Positions 18,203 through 27,451 of a stretch of DNA of 64,000 nucleotides are shown one piece after another. The stretch is from Aliiroseovarius zhejiangensis (lineage in GTDB: Bacteria > Pseudomonadota > Alphaproteobacteria > Rhodobacterales > Rhodobacteraceae). The stretch lies in the NCBI RefSeq assembly GCF_014656375.1, contig NZ_BNCH01000011.1, positions 1-64,000 on the forward strand, given 5' to 3'. How positions within the stretch are numbered: the first letter of the stretch is position 1; each line of letters starts with the position of its first letter. The notes under the pieces are model-generated. The model was not told the DNA's origin and made no database searches. It saw nothing but the letters and a program-made list of their open reading frames with translations. Made by a program: the position numbers and the translations under genes.

Positions 18203-19279
18203 CTAGTGCGGGAAGGGCCACAGGCGCAGTTTTTCTTTTGTCAGGCGCCACAGTTGCGCCAGTCCGTGCGGTTCGACGATCAGGAACAGGACGATCAGAC
18301 CACCCACGATCATGAACTCGAAATGTGCCGCCAAATCGGTCGGCCAGCCCATGCCGCCCACCAAGACGTTTTTCAGGAACACAGGCATCAGCACCATGAA
18401 GGCCGCGCCCGCGAACGAACCGAAGATCGAGCCAAGGCCACCAATGATGATCATGAACAGGATCAGGAACGACTTGTTGATACCAAACGCCTCACCAGCC
18501 TCGGCAGCGCCAAGATAGACCGCGAAGAACAGCGCGCCTGCAATGCCGACAAAGAAGGATGACACAGCGAAGGCAGACAGCTTGGCCATCAGCGGGTTCA
18601 CCCCGATGATCTCGGCGGCGATGTCCATGTCGCGGATACCCATCCATTTGCGCCCCATCATGCCGCGCGTCAGGTTGCGCGCCACCCAGGCCAGCACCAC
18701 AACGAACACAAGGCAGATCATGTATTTCGCCCAGGCTTCGGTGTTGGGACCGGTGACGATCACCCCGAACACCGACCGTTCGGGCGCGTTGATCTGCCCG
18801 GACGCCGAATAGTTGTAGAACCACGGCACCTTGTTGAACAGCCAGACAAGGAAGAACTGCGCCGCCAGTGTGGCAACCGCCAGATAGAACCCCTTGATGC
18901 GCAGCGACGGCAGACCGAAGGCCACACCCACGATGGCGGTGATCCCACCGGCCAGGATGATGTGAATGACGATGCTGACCTCGGGAAAGCCGGTCATCAG
19001 CTTGTAGCAGGCATAGGCCCCCACAGCCATGAAGCCCCCGGTGCCCAGCGATACCTGCCCGGCATAGCCCGTCAGAATGTTCAGACCCAGCGCCGCAATG
19101 GCATAGATCAGAAACGGAGCGAACACCGCATTGACCCAATAGTCGTTGATGAAGAACGGGACCACCAGGAAGGCCACGAACATGAGGACATAGTATCCCA
19201 TCCGATCAAGGCGGATCGGGAAGGTTTGACTGTCGTCACGATAGGACGTTTTGAAGTCACCTGCTTCGCGGTAAAACAT
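18203..19279 (-). CDS. LivM-type ABC transporter permease
   Basis: A 358-residue membrane permease with about ten hydrophobic segments and the family stretch ALGLNILTGYAGQVSLG near the N-terminus. The cytoplasmic coupling segment is RKWMGIRDMDIAAEIIGVN. It forms the channel with the LivH-type permease. The ATG lies three bases after the livH stop. Confidence 0.94.
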   Translation of the reverse strand: MFYREAGDFKTSYRDDSQTFPIRLDRMGYYVLMFVAFLVVPFFINDYWVNAVFAPFLIYAIAALGLNILTGYAGQVSLGTGGFMAVGAYACYKLMTGFPEVSIVIHIILAGGITAIVGVAFGLPSLRIKGFYLAVATLAAQFFLVWLFNKVPWFYNYSASGQINAPERSVFGVIVTGPNTEAWAKYMICLVFVVVLAWVARNLTRGMMGRKWMGIRDMDIAAEIIGVNPLMAKLSAFAVSSFFVGIAGALFFAVYLGAAEAGEAFGINKSFLILFMIIIGGLGSIFGSFAGAAFMVLMPVFLKNVLVGGMGWPTDLAAHFEFMIVGGLIVLFLIVEPHGLAQLWRLTKEKLRLWPFPH

Positions 19280-19282
19280 GGA

Positions 19283-20269
19283 TCAGACCCTCTCGATGAT
19301 TTTTTCGCCAAACAGGCCTTGGGGCCTGAAGATCAGGAAAACCAGTGCCAGCACATAAGCGAACCAGTTCTGGGTTGCGCCGCCGATCATCGGACCGATG
19401 GCAAATTCGAACAATTGCTCGCCCACGCCGATGATCAGGCCACCGATGATCGCGCCGGGGATCGAGGTGAACCCGCCCAGCATCAGAACCGGCAGGGCTT
19501 TCAGCGCGATCAGCGACAGGCTGAACTGCACGCCCGACTTGGCACCCCACATGATGCCCGCGACCAGCGCCACGAAGCCGGCAATCGACCAGACCAGCAC
19601 CCAGATGAAGCGCAGCGAAATGCCAACCGACAGCGCCGCCGAGTGGTCATCCGCCACCGCCCGCAGCGCGCGGCCCTGCTTGGTGTATTGCGAAAAGATC
19701 ACCAGCGAGGTCACCAGAAGCGCCGCGACGACCGCCGCCACGATATCCAGATTGTCGATGAAGAACCCATAGCCGAACATGTTGTATGTCGCTTCATCAA
19801 TCGCCAGGTTCATCCCTTGCGGCAGACCGACATCAAGCGTCTTGATCTCGGACCCCCACATGATGTCGCCGAACCCTTCCATGAAATAGGCCAGACCGAT
19901 GGTCGCCATGAACAGGATGATGTCGGGCTGCCCGATCAGGTGTTGAAGGATGTATTTCTCGACCAGATAGGCGAACAAGACCATCACGCCCGCGGCCAGT
20001 ATGATCGCGATGATCGACGGCACGTGCCAGGGGAAGTGGTGGATCTCGGTCCCGAAGACCGCGTTGATCAGGTGACTGAAGGGCACCTGGCCTTGTTGAA
20101 TACCCACCAGCGTCAGGGCTGCAAACAGCGCCATCACGCCCTGGGCATAGTTGAAGATACCGGACGCCTTGAAAATCAAGACAAACCCCAGCGCGACCAG
20201 CGCATAAAGCACCCCGGCCATCAGGCCGTTCAGGGTGACTTCCATCGCAAAGAGAAGTTGTTCAGGCAT
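19283..20269 (-). CDS. LivH-type ABC transporter permease
   Basis: A 328-residue permease with about eight membrane segments and the LivH-type opening NGLMAGVLYALVALGFVLIF. The coupling-loop region reads TKQGRALRAVADDHSAAL. Tightly packed with its neighbours (3 and 9 bases), so surely one transcript. Confidence 0.94.
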   Translation of the reverse strand: MPEQLLFAMEVTLNGLMAGVLYALVALGFVLIFKASGIFNYAQGVMALFAALTLVGIQQGQVPFSHLINAVFGTEIHHFPWHVPSIIAIILAAGVMVLFAYLVEKYILQHLIGQPDIILFMATIGLAYFMEGFGDIMWGSEIKTLDVGLPQGMNLAIDEATYNMFGYGFFIDNLDIVAAVVAALLVTSLVIFSQYTKQGRALRAVADDHSAALSVGISLRFIWVLVWSIAGFVALVAGIMWGAKSGVQFSLSLIALKALPVLMLGGFTSIPGAIIGGLIIGVGEQLFEFAIGPMIGGATQNWFAYVLALVFLIFRPQGLFGEKIIERV

Positions 20270-20278
20270 AAGTCCCCC

Positions 20279-21109
20279 TTAATCGTGCGCCACGCCAAGA
20301 TAGGCGTCGATCACATCCTGGTTGTTGCGCACCTCGTCCGGCGTGCCGTCCCCGATTTTCTTTCCGTAATCCATCACGACCACACGGTCGGACAGGTCCA
20401 TCACAACGCCCATATCGTGTTCGATCAGGGCAATCGTGGTGCCAAATTCGTCGTTCATATCAAGGATGAAGCGCGACATGTCCTCTTTTTCCTCGACGTT
20501 CATGCCAGCCATCGGCTCGTCAAGCAGAAGAAGCGACGGTTGAGCGGCCAACGCCCGCGCCAGTTCCACGCGCTTTTTCAGACCGTAAGGCAGACGACCC
20601 ACAGGCGTCTTGCGGATGTGCTGAATTTCCAGAAAGTCGATGACCTTTTCACAAATCTCGCGGTTTTCCAACTCTTCGCGCTCGGCTTTGCCCTTCCAGA
20701 TCGCCTGCTGAAAAATGTTCGCCTTCATGTGGTTCAGACGCCCGGTCATGATGTTGTCCAGCACTGTCATACCGTCAAACAGGGCGATGTTCTGAAACGT
20801 TCGGGCCAGACCTTGGCGCGCGACCTGATAGGGCTTCATCGGCGGGCGTTTCGCGCCGCGGAACCAAACCTCGCCTTCCTGCGGTTTGTAGAACCCGGAA
20901 ATCACGTTCAGCATCGAAGATTTGCCAGCCCCGTTCGGGCCGATGATCGCGCGAATTTCGCCTTCGCGGATGTCAAAGCTGATGTCCTTGATGGCCACAA
21001 CACCACCAAAGCGCAGGGTGATGTTTTTCAGGTCCATCACAACCCCGCCAATGGTGCGGCCGTCTGCCGTGACATAGCTGTCGGCGTTCATGTCGGTTGC
21101 TGTCGTCAT
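20279..21109 (-). CDS. LivG-type ABC transporter ATPase
   Basis: The 276-residue ATPase shows Walker A GPNGAGKSSMLN, the LivG-style signature YGLKKRVELARALA in place of LSGGQ, and Walker B LLLLDEPMAGMN. Its ATG overlaps the stop of the upstream ligase gene by four bases (ATGA). Confidence 0.94.
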   Translation of the reverse strand: MTTATDMNADSYVTADGRTIGGVVMDLKNITLRFGGVVAIKDISFDIREGEIRAIIGPNGAGKSSMLNVISGFYKPQEGEVWFRGAKRPPMKPYQVARQGLARTFQNIALFDGMTVLDNIMTGRLNHMKANIFQQAIWKGKAEREELENREICEKVIDFLEIQHIRKTPVGRLPYGLKKRVELARALAAQPSLLLLDEPMAGMNVEEKEDMSRFILDMNDEFGTTIALIEHDMGVVMDLSDRVVVMDYGKKIGDGTPDEVRNNQDVIDAYLGVAHD

Positions 21110-23271
21110 TCTGCCGCCATCTCCTGCTTTTTGCCCACCACGGCCGCATCGCGAATTTCCAGCGTGGCCTTGATCGAGCCCTTCCGGCCATCCTCATAGG
21201 TGACTTCGGTTTCGATGAATTGTTCTGACTTCCCGCCATAAAGTGCGTCGATCAGCGGGGCGTATTTTTCCTCGACGATCTTGCGGCGCACCTTCCGCGT
21301 GCGGGTCATCTCGCCGTCATCGGCATCCAGTTCCTTGTGCAGGACCAGGAAGCGGTGAATTTGGCAACCGGACAGCATTTCATCCTCGGCCACCGATTTG
21401 TTGACCGTCTCAACATGCTCCTGAATGGTTTCCAGCACTTTCGGGTGGCCGGCCAATTCCTGATAAGAGGCATAGGCCACGTTGTTGCGCTCGGCCCAGT
21501 TGCCCACGGCGGTCAGGTCGATATTGATGAAGGCCGTGCACATGTTGCGCTCGTTGCCGAACACCACGGCCTCAAGAATGTCGGGATAGAATTTCAGCTT
21601 GTTCTCGACATATTTCGGCGCGAACAGGCGACCATCGGCCATCTTGCCCACGTCCTTGGCCCGGTCGATGATGCGCAGATGGCCGTTTTGCTTGTCGAAG
21701 AACCCCGCATCCCCCGTCGCGACCCAACCTTCGGGATCCTTGGTGTCGGCGGTGCTTTCGGGGTTGTTGTAATACTCAACGAACGTGCCGGGGCTGCGAT
21801 AGAAGATCTCGCCCGTATCTGACAGCTTGATCTCGACGCCCGGAGCGGGCACGCCAACGGTATCGTTGCGCACTTCGCCATCGGGTTGCACCGTGATGAA
21901 CACCGTTGCTTCGGTCTGGCCGTAAAGCTGTTTCAGGTTGATCCCCATCGAGCGGTAGAACTCGAAAATCTCGGGGCCAATGGCTTCACCCGCGGTGTAA
22001 CCGACGCGGATGCGGCCAAATCCAAGCGTGTCCTTCAGCGGGCCATAGACCAGCACGTCGCCCAGACGATATTTGAAATAATCATGCGCGTTGCCGCGAT
22101 ACAGCTTCAGGCCGATTGGATCCTTGGCCTTGAAATGCTTGCGCACATCCTTGCCATAACGCAGCTTGGCAAAGCCCAGACGGATCACATTTTCAACGAT
22201 GGTCTCGGCGGCAAAGCCGATCCCCATCGCATAGCGGAAGCCATGGCGGATCTTCTGCTCAAGCGTTTTCTTCTGGGTCGTGACCTTGCGGCGCGGCATA
22301 CCGTATTTCTCGCCCGCGCCCTTCTTGGCGAAATCCATGAAATGGTGAAACAGCGCGTATTTCAGATCGCCGCTGTCTTCCATGCGGATCATCACGTTGG
22401 TCAACTGCGTTTCAAACACACGCGGCGGAGCGAAGTAATAGGTCGGACCGATCTCGCGCAGGTCGGTCATCATGGTCTCGGCGCTTTCGGGGCAGTTCAC
22501 GCAGAACCCGCACCACATCGCCTGCCCCAGCGAGAAGATGAAATCCCCGACCCAGGCCATCGGCAGATAGGCCAGGATATCCTCGTTCACGCCCAGATTG
22601 TCGAATTCCGACGAGTTCTTGGCACTTTCAATGATGTTGCGGTTCGACAGCACGACGCCTTTCGGGCGCCCGGTGGTGCCTGACGTGTACAGCATGACGC
22701 ACGTGCTGTCGTAATCCAGCTCGGCCTCGCGCGCCGCCATCTCGCCTTGCAGGCGAGAATGGGCCGCATGACCTTCTTCCTGAATGTCGTGATACCAGTG
22801 CAGATGGCTGTGATCGTATTTGCGCAGGCCGCGCTTGTCGTAATAGACGACATGCTCGATGTGATGGATCTTTTCCTGCACCTCGATGACCTTGTCGACC
22901 TGTTCCTGGTCGCCACAGACCACGAACCGCGCGCCGCAATGCTCCAGCACATATTCCATCTCTTCCACGACGGCGTCCTGATAGAGCGGCACCGGAACTG
23001 CGCCAACTTTCTGCGCGGCAACCATCGCCCAGTAATGGGCCGGACGGTTGCGCCCGATGATGGCAACATGATCGCCACGATCAATTCCCAGCGCCAGAAG
23101 GCCAAGGGCGAGCTTTTCGATTTCCTCGGCCGCCTCGGCCCAGGTCCAGCTTTGCCAGATGCCAAATTCTTTTTCGCGATAGGCCGGGCGATTTCCATAC
23201 GTCTTCACGTTCCGCGCCAGAAGCGCGGGAATGGACGCAAAGTCGCCTGCTGCGGCTAGTTCCTGTGACAA
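21106..23271 (-). CDS. Long-chain acyl-CoA synthetase-type AMP-binding enzyme
   Basis: A 721-residue adenylate-forming ligase of the long-chain acyl-CoA synthetase class. The AMP-binding loop YTSGTTGRPKG is at about residue 195, the GYTAGEAIGPE and YGQTEATVF segments follow, and the hinge is VATGDAGFFDKQNGHL. It is the first gene of the operon and should activate an imported carboxylate with ATP and CoA. The start is TTG at 23271, supported by GGGAGG five to six bases before it; no nearby ATG fits. Confidence 0.88.
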   Translation of the reverse strand: MSQELAAAGDFASIPALLARNVKTYGNRPAYREKEFGIWQSWTWAEAAEEIEKLALGLLALGIDRGDHVAIIGRNRPAHYWAMVAAQKVGAVPVPLYQDAVVEEMEYVLEHCGARFVVCGDQEQVDKVIEVQEKIHHIEHVVYYDKRGLRKYDHSHLHWYHDIQEEGHAAHSRLQGEMAAREAELDYDSTCVMLYTSGTTGRPKGVVLSNRNIIESAKNSSEFDNLGVNEDILAYLPMAWVGDFIFSLGQAMWCGFCVNCPESAETMMTDLREIGPTYYFAPPRVFETQLTNVMIRMEDSGDLKYALFHHFMDFAKKGAGEKYGMPRRKVTTQKKTLEQKIRHGFRYAMGIGFAAETIVENVIRLGFAKLRYGKDVRKHFKAKDPIGLKLYRGNAHDYFKYRLGDVLVYGPLKDTLGFGRIRVGYTAGEAIGPEIFEFYRSMGINLKQLYGQTEATVFITVQPDGEVRNDTVGVPAPGVEIKLSDTGEIFYRSPGTFVEYYNNPESTADTKDPEGWVATGDAGFFDKQNGHLRIIDRAKDVGKMADGRLFAPKYVENKLKFYPDILEAVVFGNERNMCTAFINIDLTAVGNWAERNNVAYASYQELAGHPKVLETIQEHVETVNKSVAEDEMLSGCQIHRFLVLHKELDADDGEMTRTRKVRRKIVEEKYAPLIDALYGGKSEQFIETEVTYEDGRKGSIKATLEIRDAAVVGKKQEMAAE

Positions 23272-23486
23272 ATTTTCCTCCCACCGTCGGTACGGGCGAC
23301 ATTCCCAAGCGCAAAGCGAATCCCGCCATGCAACCCTGACTTAAAAAACCTCGTCGTCAAAGGTTTCCGCACTTTTTCGCAATCCTAACGAATTGTTACA
23401 TGACCCGTTTCCCGCCCAAATGCGCGGTGAAATGCCTTTTCACGCGGCGTCTCAGGTGCTAGCGAAAACAGCAACAGGAGGCGCTG

Positions 23487-25409
23487 TTGCCAACCAATTC
23501 GACCGAAATCTCGGCCCTGACACAGGCCGGCCTGAACCTTATTCAGCAGGCCCTTTCGATCTATGATCGCAAGTTACGGCTGGTTGTGGGAAACCGCCAG
23601 TTTCAGCAGATGTTCGACCTGCCCGACCATCTGGTGGCGCGCGGTGCAAAATTCTCTGAAACGATCCGGTTTCTGGCCGAACGCGGGGATTATGGTGCGG
23701 TTGGGGATATCGACGCGTTCGTCACCTCACGCGTTCAGCAAGCCATGGCTTTCGAACCCCACTACATGGAACGCACGCGCGCCAATGGTCGGGTCATCTC
23801 GGTCGAAGGGCATCCGCTGTCGCAGGGCGGCTGGGTGACGGTCTATACCGACATCACGCCCATCAAGCGGCAAGAGGCCCTGTTGCGCGCGCGATCCGAA
23901 GAACTCTCCGACCAGGTGCTGGCCTATACCGAAGAACTGACGCAGACCAACCGCGCGCTGGCCTCGGCCAACTCGGCACTGGAAGAAACCAAGCGCGAGT
24001 TGACCGAGATGGAAAGCCGCACCCGCCTGACGGCCGAGATGATGCCCGCCCATATCGCGCGCATCGACCAAGATCGGCGCTACACATTCTCGAACCGCAG
24101 GCTGGGGGATGTCATGCCGGGGCGACCGACTGATCTGGTCGGCCTTCATGCCAGTGAAGCATTGGGTGACGAATTCTACAGCCGCATCTCGCCCTATTTC
24201 GCCCGTGCCTTCACCGGTGAACCCAGCGTGTTCGAACTGGTCGACGACGCTTCGGGCCGACGCATCCGGGTGGCCCTGACACCCGATCACGATGAGGACG
24301 AAATCACCGGCGTCTATATCCTGTCCATGGACATCACGCAGGAAGCACAGGCCCGCGCCGCCCTGGCGCAGACCCGCAAGCGTGAACTGGCGGCACAACT
24401 GACGTCCGGCGTGGCCCATGATTTTTCAAACCTGCTGACCATCATCCTTGGGCTGCAAAGCCGTCTGGCGCAGATGCCGCTGGGTGACGAGGCCCAGAAG
24501 ATGGTTGCCGCCACGACTGCCGCGGTGCGGCGGGGGGGCACGCTTCTGGATCGGATCGCCTCGATCTCGGGTCGGCGCGAGCTTCATGTCGAACCGACCT
24601 TGGTGCCCGACATGCTGCGCGGGTTGGAGACGCTGGCGCGGTCGACCCTGCCCGACGGGATCACACTTCGGATCGAGGTGACGGACCTTGACGACCCGAT
24701 CATCATGGATGCTGGCGCCGTGCAGGACGGGATCCTGAACCTGATCCTCAACGCGACCCACGCCATTGGGTCAGGGCCGGGCAGCATCCAGCTGACTGCG
24801 CGCCCCATCCGGGAAACCTGGGTCGAATTTCGCGTCACCGATACCGGTCCCGGCTTTGCCCCCGAAGCTCTGGAACACGCGCTGGACCCGTTCTTCACCA
24901 CCAAGGGTGGCGAAGGGTCCGGGCTGGGCCTGTCCATGGTCTATGACCAGACGAAGGTCGCGGGCGGGCAGTTGAAGCTGTTCAATGCGCCCGACACGGG
25001 CGGGGCTGTCGTGTCGATGCGCCTGCCTTTGCGCAAACCGCTGCAACCCATTTCACCGCGCCTTGTCCTGCTGATCGAAGACAACGAGGATATTCGCACC
25101 TCGGTCCGCGAAATGCTGACCGCCATGGGCCATCAGGTGATCGAAGCCACATCTGCCGAAGAGGCTCTGGGCCTGGTCGATCTGGACGGGCTTGGCCTGA
25201 TCCTCAGCGATGTGATGCTGGAAGGGGCGCAAACCGGGCCGGAGTTCCTGAAAGGGTTGCGCGCGGCGGGCATAGATGTCCCTATGCTGGTCATGACATC
25301 GCTTCCCCCAGACGATCCACGCCGTGCCGAAGCCGGGTTTCCGGTTCTGCCCAAGCCCTTCACCCAGGGCGAGCTTGCCACATTCCTGTCTGACGAGGTC
25401 CGCGCATGA
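23487..25409 (+). CDS. PAS-containing hybrid histidine kinase
   Basis: A 640-residue soluble sensor with no membrane segment. A PAS domain occupies about 18-125, a coiled coil 128-185 and a second PAS 186-285. The dimerisation box has His311 in GVAHDFSNLLT, and the ATPase domain shows N-box ILNLILNATHAI, DTGPGF and GEGSGLGLS. A receiver domain lies at 522-636, with phospho-acceptor Asp575 and Lys623. It starts with TTG at 23487 after AGGAGG. The overlapping ATGA links it to the regulator. The signal is probably cytoplasmic, perhaps redox or a metabolite, but not evident. Confidence 0.93.
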   Translation: MPTNSTEISALTQAGLNLIQQALSIYDRKLRLVVGNRQFQQMFDLPDHLVARGAKFSETIRFLAERGDYGAVGDIDAFVTSRVQQAMAFEPHYMERTRANGRVISVEGHPLSQGGWVTVYTDITPIKRQEALLRARSEELSDQVLAYTEELTQTNRALASANSALEETKRELTEMESRTRLTAEMMPAHIARIDQDRRYTFSNRRLGDVMPGRPTDLVGLHASEALGDEFYSRISPYFARAFTGEPSVFELVDDASGRRIRVALTPDHDEDEITGVYILSMDITQEAQARAALAQTRKRELAAQLTSGVAHDFSNLLTIILGLQSRLAQMPLGDEAQKMVAATTAAVRRGGTLLDRIASISGRRELHVEPTLVPDMLRGLETLARSTLPDGITLRIEVTDLDDPIIMDAGAVQDGILNLILNATHAIGSGPGSIQLTARPIRETWVEFRVTDTGPGFAPEALEHALDPFFTTKGGEGSGLGLSMVYDQTKVAGGQLKLFNAPDTGGAVVSMRLPLRKPLQPISPRLVLLIEDNEDIRTSVREMLTAMGHQVIEATSAEEALGLVDLDGLGLILSDVMLEGAQTGPEFLKGLRAAGIDVPMLVMTSLPPDDPRRAEAGFPVLPKPFTQGELATFLSDEVRA

Positions 25410-26107
25410 CCCAGCCCCTGGTCGCCATCCTTGACGACGAACCCGAAATCCGCCGGATGCTGTCTGACGCGCTTGAGGATGCAGGCTTTCGCACCGCCAG
25501 CTTTGCCCGCGCGACCGAGTTCGAAGCCGCCCTGAACGCCATGCGCCCCGATGTCTGTCTTGTCGACCTTGGCTTGCCGGATCGCGATGGTCTGACACTG
25601 GTGCACCGTCTGGCCTTGGAAAGCGGCGCGTCGGTGATCATCATCTCGGGCCGCACGCAGGTGCAGGACCGGGTCACCGGGCTGGAACTGGGGGCGGATG
25701 ACTATATCGTCAAACCGTTTGAACCGTCCGAGGTCGTCGCCCGCGTCCGCGCCCGCCTGCGCAGCCCGAAATCGGGGGTGAAGTCATCCCAAACCGCGCG
25801 CTTCAACGGCTGGACCGCCCATTTCGACCGCTATATTCTGGAAGATGACAGCGGCGAGGAAACGGCCTTTTCTCATGCCGAAGGCGAGGTGCTGCGCCTG
25901 TTCCTCGATGCTCCCAAACGCCTGATTTCCCGCGCGCAGATGCAGGAAACGCTTGGCGGCGTCGCCGGCGAAAGCTTCGACCGCGCCATGGACGTCCGCA
26001 TCTCGCGCCTGCGCACGAAGCTGAAAGAAGACCCCAAAAACCCGCGCCTGATCAAGACGATCTATGGGGCGGGGTATATATTTTTGGGGGATGTGAAGTG
26101 GGGGTGA
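25406..26107 (+). CDS. OmpR-family response regulator
   Basis: The 233-residue protein has an N-terminal receiver domain with acidic pocket Asp10-Asp11, phospho-acceptor Asp54 in CLVDLGLP and Lys103 in YIVKPF. A C-terminal winged-helix DNA-binding domain follows (GEVLRLFLD, DVRISRLRTKLKEDP, IKTIYGAGYIF). It overlaps the kinase gene by four bases and is its likely partner, together with the kinase's own receiver domain. Confidence 0.95.
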   Translation: MTQPLVAILDDEPEIRRMLSDALEDAGFRTASFARATEFEAALNAMRPDVCLVDLGLPDRDGLTLVHRLALESGASVIIISGRTQVQDRVTGLELGADDYIVKPFEPSEVVARVRARLRSPKSGVKSSQTARFNGWTAHFDRYILEDDSGEETAFSHAEGEVLRLFLDAPKRLISRAQMQETLGGVAGESFDRAMDVRISRLRTKLKEDPKNPRLIKTIYGAGYIFLGDVKWG

Positions 26108-26381
26108 GCAGTTGTCGCGTTTGCGGGACTTTGCTGCCGTTAGCTTTATCAGACCGAGCGTCCGCCTTTGTGCGTTTCGTGTTTCCACAGAAAGCAAGCA
26201 GCGACAGGAAGCTCCTATTTAGCCGTCGGCCGTTTTCTGGCTCAAGTAGTAAGACTGTTGGACGAGACAAGCCCAGCTGCCTTTCGGGTCGCGAAACTTG
26301 GCCTCAATTTACAGCTCTTCTATAGGCGCGTACATTGCAGTTGAGAAAGATAACTGCCAACCTCGGATTAGGGCTGCCATT
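26108..26381. other. Low-GC spacer between the two-component genes and the ClpP-fold gene
   Basis: This 274-base stretch is visibly richer in A and T than its surroundings and has no supported gene. The ClpP-fold frame stays open back to a TTG at 26298, but that part has no signal-peptide character. It may be an insertion boundary. Confidence 0.4.
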
Positions 26382-27389
26382 TTGAATCGAATAATAACCC
26401 TTGGAGCCTTGTTCTGGTGCCTCTTTTCGCCACTCAAGGCAATTTCTGATGTGGCCCAGATAGACGACATAACAATCCGGATCACAGGTAAGTTCGATGC
26501 GAAGGTGGTTAGCGATTTCCGTGCAGCCGTCTCAAGTGCTCCAAACGCCACCACGGTTGAACTTCACTCACCCGGCGGCCAAGTCTACAGCGGCTTAGAG
26601 ATTGCTCGGATCATTCACAGTCTTAGATTGAACACATGGATCACGGCGGAGAGTGAATGTCATTCTGCATGCTCGATTGCCTTTCTTGCTGGCAACCTTC
26701 GACTGGCCGACGGCCTCCTAGGCGTTCATCAGGTCTCCGGCGCAAACGATGACTCATTGACGCAATCCGTTATCTCGGATGTCTTCGATGCTCTGCGGGA
26801 GTTCGGCACTCCAGATGCTCTTATTTCACGGATGCTGCGGACACCACCGGACGAGATCTACGTCTTCTCTGCGGACGAGCTCGAAAAACTGGGCATCAAC
26901 CGACGGTCGGGAGATATCTCGTCTAACGACCTGCCACATTTGCAGGTTCTAACAAGCACACTGAACAAGGATTGGCTCACGGGTACATTCCTCAATACAC
27001 GTACCCTCAAGCCGTTCTTTGCGATGGAGAGCAGGTCGCTCAATCCGGCCTTTCGCATCGTCTACTATCCCCATTCCAACATCTCGTTTGGCGAGATTAT
27101 CTGGGAGGACCGGGAATTCCAGGTAGGCCAAACCGACTTGACTCTCGTATTTGAACGCCGCGGAGAGGAACCAGTATGGGCCCGCATCAGGGCTGATGTG
27201 GAGCAAAATGGATACTCCTTCGACCTGCCCTCAGATGGTGCGTCAGGCCTCACGGCTTTCTACTCCGCTTTCGCCTACGCCCATGAATTCCGTATCGAGG
27301 ATTTCGCAGGTAAAACTATCGTCGACTACAGCCTAGCAGGGTCGCTCAGAGCGACGGAGCAGTTCATGAATCTTCTGAGGCAGCGCTGA
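26382..27389 (+). CDS. Exported ClpP/crotonase-fold protein (COG3904-like)
   Basis: With the TTG at 26382 the 335-residue product begins with a good Sec signal peptide (NRIITLGALFWCLFSP). The mature N-terminal half resembles periplasmic ClpP-fold proteins. It shows the strand-turn HSPGGQVYSG, a candidate nucleophile in CHSACSIAF and a candidate His in LLGVHQVSG. The C-terminal 150 residues are not recognised. The start is uncertain: the frame is open to a TTG at 26298, and no ATG exists upstream. Base and codon use (AAC, ATT, TCT, CTA-rich) differ from the neighbouring genes, which suggests recent transfer. Peptidase activity is inferred only. Confidence 0.65.
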   Translation: MNRIITLGALFWCLFSPLKAISDVAQIDDITIRITGKFDAKVVSDFRAAVSSAPNATTVELHSPGGQVYSGLEIARIIHSLRLNTWITAESECHSACSIAFLAGNLRLADGLLGVHQVSGANDDSLTQSVISDVFDALREFGTPDALISRMLRTPPDEIYVFSADELEKLGINRRSGDISSNDLPHLQVLTSTLNKDWLTGTFLNTRTLKPFFAMESRSLNPAFRIVYYPHSNISFGEIIWEDREFQVGQTDLTLVFERRGEEPVWARIRADVEQNGYSFDLPSDGASGLTAFYSAFAYAHEFRIEDFAGKTIVDYSLAGSLRATEQFMNLLRQR

Positions 27390-27451
27390 TGTTACCGGAT
27401 GGGCTCACAATTGATCGTCTAATTGATCTTCTGGCTGATCAATCTGAATAG
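27389..27451 (+). CDS. Possible 20-codon ORF coupled to the ClpP-fold gene
   Basis: An ATG overlaps the upstream stop (TGATG) and opens a 20-residue frame, MLPDGLTIDRLIDLLADQSE, ending in TAG. It could be a coupled microprotein or the remaining start of a lost gene. The codons AATTGATC... also form a seven-pair hairpin (27422-27443). Nothing else supports expression. Confidence 0.25.
   Translation: MLPDGLTIDRLIDLLADQSE

Noticed and set aside
18962-21199. A 745-codon plus-strand open frame antisense to livM, livH and livG
   Set aside because: It is the shadow of three well-supported membrane and ATPase genes on the minus strand. The His/Gln/Arg-rich product is typical of antisense frames in high-GC DNA, and there is no ribosome-binding site.
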